Origin: Clostridia bacterium
GTDB taxonomy: Bacteria > Bacillota > Clostridia > Oscillospirales > Acutalibacteraceae
Direction of reading: 5' to 3'
DNA length: 18,144 bases
Assembly: GCA_017437165.1 (NCBI GenBank)
Contig: JAFSBS010000071.1
Location: 1 to 18,144, forward strand
Part shown: positions 12,627 through 18,144 of the stretch, one piece after another
Layout: every line of letters starts with the position of its first letter
Position numbering within the stretch: position 1 is the first letter of the stretch
Position numbers and translations under genes: made by a program
Notes under the pieces: generated by a model
The model's input: only the letters and a program-made list of their open reading frames with translations
Told to the model about the DNA's origin: nothing
Database searches by the model: none

Positions 12627-12940
12627 TGACAAAAGCAACATTTTATTTTGACGGAGATGTTCCTTACGGTTTCTTAATTACAGGTCATTCAGGTTTTGCT
12701 GAAGAGGGTGAAGACATTGTCTGTGCTTCCGTTTCTTCTGCAAGTTATATGGTAGCGAATACCATAACAGAGATTTTAAAGGTAAATGCTGAAATCAATG
12801 TGAATGATGCAAGAATGAAACTCATAGTAAACAAGGAACAAAGACATATCACAAAGGATATCTTACTTGGTTTAAAACTTCATTTAGACAGTTTAGCAGA
12901 AGATTATCCGAAGTTTTTAGAAACACTTACGGAGGTGTAA
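12626..12940 (+). CDS. prp: Ribosomal-processing cysteine protease Prp
   Basis: A 104-residue YsxB/Prp protein. Prp removes the N-terminal extension of L27 in Firmicutes and relatives, a step needed because the extension blocks the peptidyl-transferase centre. The catalytic pair is visible as His21 in GHSGFAEEGEDIVCASVS and Cys33. It sits between its usual partners, overlapping rplU by one base and ending four bases before rpmA, whose ribosome site lies inside the prp 3' end. The substrate site in the neighbouring L27 (INIQLF before AHKKG) agrees with this role. Confidence 0.95.
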   Translation: MTKATFYFDGDVPYGFLITGHSGFAEEGEDIVCASVSSASYMVANTITEILKVNAEINVNDARMKLIVNKEQRHITKDILLGLKLHLDSLAEDYPKFLETLTEV

Positions 12941-12943
12941 CGA

Positions 12944-13228
12944 ATGCTTAAGATTAATATCCAATTATTTGCTCATAAAAAAGGTATGGGTTCTACACGT
13001 AACGGCCGTGATTCAGAGTCTAAAAGACTTGGTGCTAAACGTGCAGACGGTCAACACGTTCTTGCAGGTAACATCCTTGTAAGACAAAGAGGTACAAAAA
13101 TCCACCCAGGCACAAACGTTGGTAAGGGTAAAGATGATACATTATTTGCTCTTGTTGACGGTCAGGTTCGTTTTGAACGCCTTGGCAAAGACCGTAAAAA
13201 AGTTAGTGTTTACACAGTAGAGCAATAA
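12944..13228 (+). CDS. rpmA: 50S ribosomal protein L27 with cleavable N-terminal extension
   Basis: A 94-residue L27, whose mature N-terminus reaches towards the peptidyl-transferase centre. It starts MLKINIQLF followed by [19 protein letters not shown]. The nine-residue extension ending in QLF matches the Firmicute form cut by Prp before AHKKG. GGAGGTG overlaps the end of prp and precedes the ATG at good spacing. The usual following gene obgE is absent; a strong terminator comes 12 bases after the stop. Confidence 0.97.
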   Translation: MLKINIQLFAHKKGMGSTRNGRDSESKRLGAKRADGQHVLAGNILVRQRGTKIHPGTNVGKGKDDTLFALVDGQVRFERLGKDRKKVSVYTVEQ

Positions 13229-13240
13229 GAAAAAAATACA

Positions 13241-13275
13241 AAACCACTGGTTTAACCAGTGGTTTTTATTTTTTT
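13241..13275 (+). terminator. Intrinsic terminator of the rplU-prp-rpmA operon
   Basis: AAACCACTGG (13241-13250) and CCAGTGGTTT (13256-13265) form a perfect 10-bp stem with a TTTAA loop, then a long T tract to 13275. It is the clearest terminator in the window. Confidence 0.92.
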
Positions 13276-13416
13276 AGGGACTGGGGATTAGAGTCTAGGG
13301 ATTAGGGCTTCACAAGAAATAAAAAACCTATCATTTAAAGTCAGAGTTAACCATAAACGATAGGATGAATTTATTTCTACAACAACTGATTCCTAGTCCC
13401 CAGTCCCTAGTCCCTT
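13275..13416. repeat. CTATCAT-core element with 7-bp repeat arms, copy 4 (inverted)
   Basis: The left arm has TAGGGAC, TGGGGAT, TAGAGTC, TAGGGAT, TAGGGCT (13275-13309). The right arm has CTGATTC, CTAGTCC, CCAGTCC, CTAGTCC (13386-13413). Thirteen bases, 13275-13287, pair perfectly with 13397-13409. The core CCTATCATTTA (13327-13337) / TAAACGATAGG (13354-13364) has one mismatch. Its reverse complement matches copy 3 over TAGAAATAA.TTCAT.CTATC and GAAGCCCTAAT, so it is inserted the other way round. It lies between the converging rpmA and gtrA-like genes. Confidence 0.85.
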
Positions 13417-13869
13417 ATGCTTAAACACAAAGAACTTACTAAACACATAATTAAGAACAACCACAATAACCGCAAGTAAAATTTTCACTATAAACTGCCC
13501 TGTTATTGTAAATCCTGCAAGAGTAAGAGCCTTTTCGCCAAGACCTAAAACGGATATAAACAAAAACATTCCGCCTTCTTCTACTAAAAAACTGAATATT
13601 CTCGCACCTAAAAATCCTGTGATTTCTTTAGTTATGAGTTTTAAATCCCAACTTTTTGACTCAAAAACAAAAAGTTTATTTGTAACATAGGCAAATACAA
13701 CCCCCACTACCCATGCAACTGCATTATTAACTAAATAAAGGTCTTCACCTAATATTTTTGTAAAAAGCCAGAATGCAAAGAAATTCACGAGTGTTGTAAG
13801 AACACCAAATATAATATATGTTACAAGTTCTTTATATTTATTGAAAATCGTAGTAATCGTTTTCATCAT
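13393..13869 (-). CDS. GtrA-family membrane protein
   Basis: A 158-residue GtrA-like protein. Such proteins have four membrane helices and are thought to flip polyprenyl-phosphate-linked sugars made by a GtrB-type transferase. Hydrophobic segments are at about 17-39 (TYIIFGVLTTLVNFFAFWLF), 45-65, 88-110 and 124-148, and the family words TNKLFVF and NYVFSKFFVF are present. Its start overlaps the end of the glycosyltransferase gene by 32 bases (ATGATG, either Met possible, weak ribosome site), so translation is coupled. The C-terminal residues GLGTGD and the TAG stop are encoded by the repeat arm at 13393-13413, so the tail is probably not native to the family. Confidence 0.87.
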   Translation of the reverse strand: MMKTITTIFNKYKELVTYIIFGVLTTLVNFFAFWLFTKILGEDLYLVNNAVAWVVGVVFAYVTNKLFVFESKSWDLKLITKEITGFLGARIFSFLVEEGGMFLFISVLGLGEKALTLAGFTITGQFIVKILLAVIVVVLNYVFSKFFVFKHKGLGTGD

Positions 13870-14806
13870 TATTCTCTTTTCCCAAATGCTCTTTTAAAAT
13901 ATACAGTGGTCTGTTTTTAGTCTGTACATACACCTTTGCCAGATATTCGCCTAAAATACCGAGGCAAAAAAGTTGCATTCCACCTAAAAATAAAATCAAC
14001 ACTATTATAGAAGCGTAACCCGGTACATCTATCCCCTGAATAAGTTTTTGGCATACAACAACTATAAGATAAATAATTGAAGCAACTGCGGTTATAAAAC
14101 CTGTTGCAATAGAAAGTCTTAATGGTAAAGTTGAAAAAGCAACAATTCCATCAATCGCATATTTGAAAAGTTTGAGAAAACTCCATTTACTTTCGCCATA
14201 CGCTCTTTCGCTTGCTTCATAAGCTATATATTTAGTATTAAATCCAACCCAACTGAATATACCTTTTGAAAAACGATGATATTCGCTCATAGAAAGAACC
14301 GCATCAACCATTTTTCTGTTAAGGAGTCTGAAATCAGATGCACCGTTTACAAAATCAACTTCTGCTAATTTATTTATAATAGTATAAAAAGCAGACTTAA
14401 AATTGGAAAGTAACGCACCTTCATTTCGCTCTTCCTGATATGCCGCTACACAATCTATGCTTTCATCTTTTTCTATTTCTTCGAGCATTTTAAGAACCAC
14501 TTCGGGACTTTGTTGTAAATCGGCATCTATAATGCAGACATAGTCACCACGCGAAGCTTTAAGACCTGCATACATAGCAGATTCTTTACCAAAATTACGG
14601 CTGAAGGACAATACCTGTATATTATACGCAGAATTTTCTTCATAAAGTTCTTTTAAATTATCAAAAGTTTTATCTTTACTTCCGTCATTTACAAAAACAA
14701 ATTCGTAATCATCTATATTACACAAAAATGCATTATTAACTTCATTGAAAAAACGTTTCACATTTGCTTCTTCATTATAACACGGAACAACGAGCGATAA
14801 TTTCAT
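13838..14806 (-). CDS. GT2 family glycosyltransferase, GtrB/polyprenyl-phosphate type
   Basis: A 322-residue inverting glycosyltransferase. The GT-A domain shows LSLVVPCYNEE (3-13), FVFVNDGSKD, FSRNFGKESAMYAGL and the metal-binding DADLQ of IIDADLQQSPE. After about residue 225 come two membrane helices (LSIATGFITAVASIIYLIVV and SIIVLILFLGGMQLFCLGIL), then EYLAKVYVQTKNRPLYI, as in GtrB and bactoprenol glucosyltransferases that load a sugar onto undecaprenyl phosphate. The partner flippase follows and overlaps. Together they probably decorate teichoic acids or other surface glycans; the sugar is unknown. AAAGGC precedes the ATG at 14806. Confidence 0.9.
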   Translation of the reverse strand: MKLSLVVPCYNEEANVKRFFNEVNNAFLCNIDDYEFVFVNDGSKDKTFDNLKELYEENSAYNIQVLSFSRNFGKESAMYAGLKASRGDYVCIIDADLQQSPEVVLKMLEEIEKDESIDCVAAYQEERNEGALLSNFKSAFYTIINKLAEVDFVNGASDFRLLNRKMVDAVLSMSEYHRFSKGIFSWVGFNTKYIAYEASERAYGESKWSFLKLFKYAIDGIVAFSTLPLRLSIATGFITAVASIIYLIVVVCQKLIQGIDVPGYASIIVLILFLGGMQLFCLGILGEYLAKVYVQTKNRPLYILKEHLGKENNDENDYYDFQ

Positions 14807-14847
14807 AACGATTGCCTTTCAAATTTTATTAGTTTTAATGTTTCTAT

Positions 14848-14876
14848 ATTTTACCATAAATAAATGATTTATGCAA
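14848..14876 (-). promoter_or_regulatory. Promoter of the glycosyltransferase-GtrA operon
   Basis: On the minus strand TTGCAT (14876-14871), a 17-bp spacer and TAAAAT (14853-14848) with TGG before it. The box set matches that of gdhA and is divergent from the hrcA promoter. Confidence 0.6.
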
Positions 14877-14937
14877 CAAACGGGGAATTTAAAATGTGTT
14901 ATTCACAAACTATTTACAAAAAAATTTGAATAAAAGG

Positions 14938-14966
14938 TTGACAAATGGTAAAAACAGATGTATATT
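14938..14966 (+). promoter_or_regulatory. Promoter of the hrcA-grpE-dnaK operon
   Basis: Perfect TTGACA (14938-14943), a 17-bp spacer and TATATT (14961-14966). The CIRCE operator starts 11 bases downstream, covering the transcription start region. Confidence 0.8.
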
Positions 14967-14976
14967 ATTAACAGAG

Positions 14977-15013
14977 TTAGCACTCTCACACACGAAGTGC
15001 TAATGAGTGCTAA
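14977..15013. promoter_or_regulatory. CIRCE operator (HrcA-binding site) with an extra half-site
   Basis: TTAGCACTC (14977-14985), nine bases, then AAGTGCTAA (14995-15003) is the CIRCE inverted repeat with a single change from the consensus GAGTGCTAA. A perfect GAGTGCTAA follows one base later (15005-15013), and AGCACTC recurs at 15022-15028. HrcA binds such sites to repress its own operon when unbound by misfolded protein via GroE. Confidence 0.93.
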
Positions 15014-15057
15014 AAACAAAAAGCACTCCACACAACCAATTGCAAAGGGGTGTTAAA

Positions 15058-16083
15058 ATGCCAACCTTATCTGAACGAAAACAAAAGATTTTAGCGTTGA
15101 TAATTGAAAGTTATATCGCTACAGGCGAGCCGGTTGGTTCAAAAACACTTCAGAATGCAATGGGTAATTCAGTTTCTTCAGCAACTATAAGAAACGATAT
15201 GGCAGATTTAGTTGAACTTGGTTACTTAATCCAACCACACACTTCTGCAGGCAGAGTGCCATCACAACTAGGCTATCGTTATTACGTTGACAATCTTATG
15301 ACTAAATATGAATTAGGTCACGAAGAACAAGAAAGAATAAAAACATGGCTTCAGGGATACTCGGGTGAACCCGACCAATTATTAGAAAAAGCAGGCAGCA
15401 TTCTTTCAGAGCTTACCAACTGCGTTGCAGTTTCTTCTTCACCCTCTGACAGCGAAGCCCTTATAAAACGTGTGGAATTAGTTCCGTTAAGCAGTAAAAC
15501 TGCAATGGTTGTATTACTTGCAACTTCAGGCATTCTGAAAAGTATGGTTGTTCGTACTGAAAGCGAAATAACCACACAGATTGCAGAAGTTTTCTACAAC
15601 ATAATGCAGACTTACTTTTTAGGTAATTCAGTTTCAAATATTGACATTCCGTTTATACAGACACTTGTTGCTTCGTTAGGTGATAAAGTATTTGTTATGT
15701 CTCCCCTGCTTTGTGGTGTAGCAGACCTTTGTAATTCAGTAAAATCTACCGACTTACATTTTAACGGTCAGTCTAATATATTAAATCATTCTGAATTATC
15801 ACTTGATGCATTTGAACTTATGGACTTTTTACACAGAGAAGTACCTATAAAAGCTCTTCTCACTGCTCAAAGAAAACCGCTTACGGTTTCAATCGGCGAA
15901 GAAAATGCATTTAAAGAACTCCGCAATTCATCAACAATATTTTCAAAATATACAGTTGGTGACCGTGACAGTGGTTCCATAGGCATTATAGGCCCTACAA
16001 GAATTGATTATGCAAGGCTTATTCCAAGCATTAAATATTTAGCAGGTGTCATTGGTAACCTGCTTACAGAAACACTTGAGTGA
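15058..16083 (+). CDS. hrcA: Heat-inducible transcription repressor HrcA
   Basis: A 341-residue HrcA. The N-terminal winged helix is shown by LSERKQKILALIIESYIATG, EPVGSKTL, VSSATIRNDMADLVELGYL and QPHTSAGRVPSQLGYRYYVD (quoted in parts). The larger C-terminal region has the family's GAF-like fold with VGDRDSGSIGIIGPTRIDYA near the end. HrcA represses chaperone operons through CIRCE, one of which lies 45 bases upstream. I use the ATG at 15058, five bases after AAAGGGGTG; an upstream frame from 15007 would start inside CIRCE. The stop TGA overlaps the ribosome site of grpE. Confidence 0.96.
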   Translation: MPTLSERKQKILALIIESYIATGEPVGSKTLQNAMGNSVSSATIRNDMADLVELGYLIQPHTSAGRVPSQLGYRYYVDNLMTKYELGHEEQERIKTWLQGYSGEPDQLLEKAGSILSELTNCVAVSSSPSDSEALIKRVELVPLSSKTAMVVLLATSGILKSMVVRTESEITTQIAEVFYNIMQTYFLGNSVSNIDIPFIQTLVASLGDKVFVMSPLLCGVADLCNSVKSTDLHFNGQSNILNHSELSLDAFELMDFLHREVPIKALLTAQRKPLTVSIGEENAFKELRNSSTIFSKYTVGDRDSGSIGIIGPTRIDYARLIPSIKYLAGVIGNLLTETLE

Positions 16084-16091
16084 GGTAAATT

Positions 16092-16640
16092 ATGGCAACT
16101 GATGAAAAAATCTTAAACGAAGAACAAAACGAATCTTCAAAAGAAACAAAAGAAACAAAAAAGTCAAAAAAATCAGATAAAAAAACTGATGCTTTAGTGG
16201 CTGAAAAAGAAAAATTAGAAAAGGAATTAGCAGAAACTAAAGACTCATATATGAGAGTTCTTGCTGAATATGATAATTTCAGAAAACGTTCACAAAGAGA
16301 AAAAGAATCTGCTTACAACGATTCAAAAGCAAGTACTTTAGCACTTCTTCTCCCTGTTATTGATAATTTTGACAGGGCGATAGATAATAAAACTGACGAT
16401 ATTGAGAGTTACAGAAAAGGTATTGAAATGACCTATAATCAATTAAAGGACATTTTGAGTAAATCAGATATTGTTTCTTTCGGTGAAGTCGGTGAAGAAT
16501 TCAATCCGGAAATACACAATGCAGTTATGACTGCGGAAAATCCAGATTTACCTGAAAATACTATTTCAGCAGTATTTGAAAAAGGTTATAAAATGGGTGA
16601 CCGCGTGTTACGATTTGCAAGTGTTCAGATAACTCAATAA
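16092..16640 (+). CDS. grpE: Nucleotide exchange factor GrpE
   Basis: A 182-residue GrpE, which releases ADP from DnaK. The first 45 residues are disordered and highly charged. A long coiled-coil follows (EKEKLEKELAETKDSYMRVL) with the family words LAEYDNFRKRSQREKE, LLPVIDNFDRAI and, near the C-terminus, FNPEIHNAVM and VLRFASVQI. GAGGT overlapping the hrcA stop drives its ATG eight bases after that stop. It lies 43 bases before dnaK with no promoter seen between. Confidence 0.96.
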   Translation: MATDEKILNEEQNESSKETKETKKSKKSDKKTDALVAEKEKLEKELAETKDSYMRVLAEYDNFRKRSQREKESAYNDSKASTLALLLPVIDNFDRAIDNKTDDIESYRKGIEMTYNQLKDILSKSDIVSFGEVGEEFNPEIHNAVMTAENPDLPENTISAVFEKGYKMGDRVLRFASVQITQ

Positions 16641-16677
16641 AAAAATAAACTTTTATAAAATCAAATTTTGGAGGTAA

Positions 16678-18144
<1,467 letters not shown>

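Noticed and set aside
15007..15057. Upstream start for HrcA
   Set aside because: It begins within CIRCE and the extra residues are not HrcA-like; AAAGGGGTG fits 15058.

Overview
The window is low-GC DNA that looks like a spore-forming clostridial Firmicute, probably an uncultured gut Oscillospiraceae/Ruminococcaceae relative. The evidence is spoIIR, the hrcA-grpE-dnaK order behind a CIRCE operator, an L27 with an N-terminal extension next to its protease Prp, a DnaK that appears to lack the usual Gram-negative insertion, strong AGGAGG-type ribosome sites and AT-rich sigma-A promoters, often with an extended TGn -10. No rRNA, tRNA, transposase or CRISPR array was seen.

Layout. 1-281 (-): start of gdhA. 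282-1200: intergenic repeats and two small divergent genes, one a ribbon-helix-helix protein. 1257-2588 (+): a cytoplasmic GH28-like pectin-sugar hydrolase with its own promoter and terminator. 2589-3243: no gene, but a structured segment, three to four copies of a spaced 20-bp repeat, and a promoter followed at once by a terminator-like hairpin. 3244-7320 (+): a tight three-gene operon of a metallopeptidase-like/VWA protein, an intracellular BspA-type LRR protein and a MoxR-like AAA+ ATPase. 7382-7996 (+): cytidylate-kinase-like protein. 8174-9767 (-): spoIIR and ispE. 10043-10858 (+): PHP phosphatase. 11151-12035 (+): RluA-type pseudouridine synthase. 12315-13228 (+): rplU-prp-rpmA behind an L21-type leader. 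13393-14806 (-): GtrA-like flippase and GT2 glycosyltransferase. 15058-18144 (+): hrcA-grpE-dnaK, with dnaK cut by the window edge.

Two things stand out. First, the VWA/LRR/MoxR operon looks like a chaperone-type or conflict-type AAA+ machine with an LRR recognition or scaffold subunit; its job is unknown. Second, a family of intergenic elements recurs (578-626, 7990-8180, 9908-10026, 12015-12158, 13275-13416). Most have a conserved CTATCATTT/AAATGATAG hairpin core, flanked by arms of 7-bp tandem repeats. The left and right arms of one element are inverted copies of each other, but arms differ between elements. Four genes take their stop codons from these arms. This is the strongest candidate here for an undescribed element or structured 3'-end RNA.

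Most of the other genes are core housekeeping: isoprenoid synthesis, ribosome assembly, sporulation and heat shock. The small RHH locus, the GH28 gene and the AAA+ operon form the accessory part.
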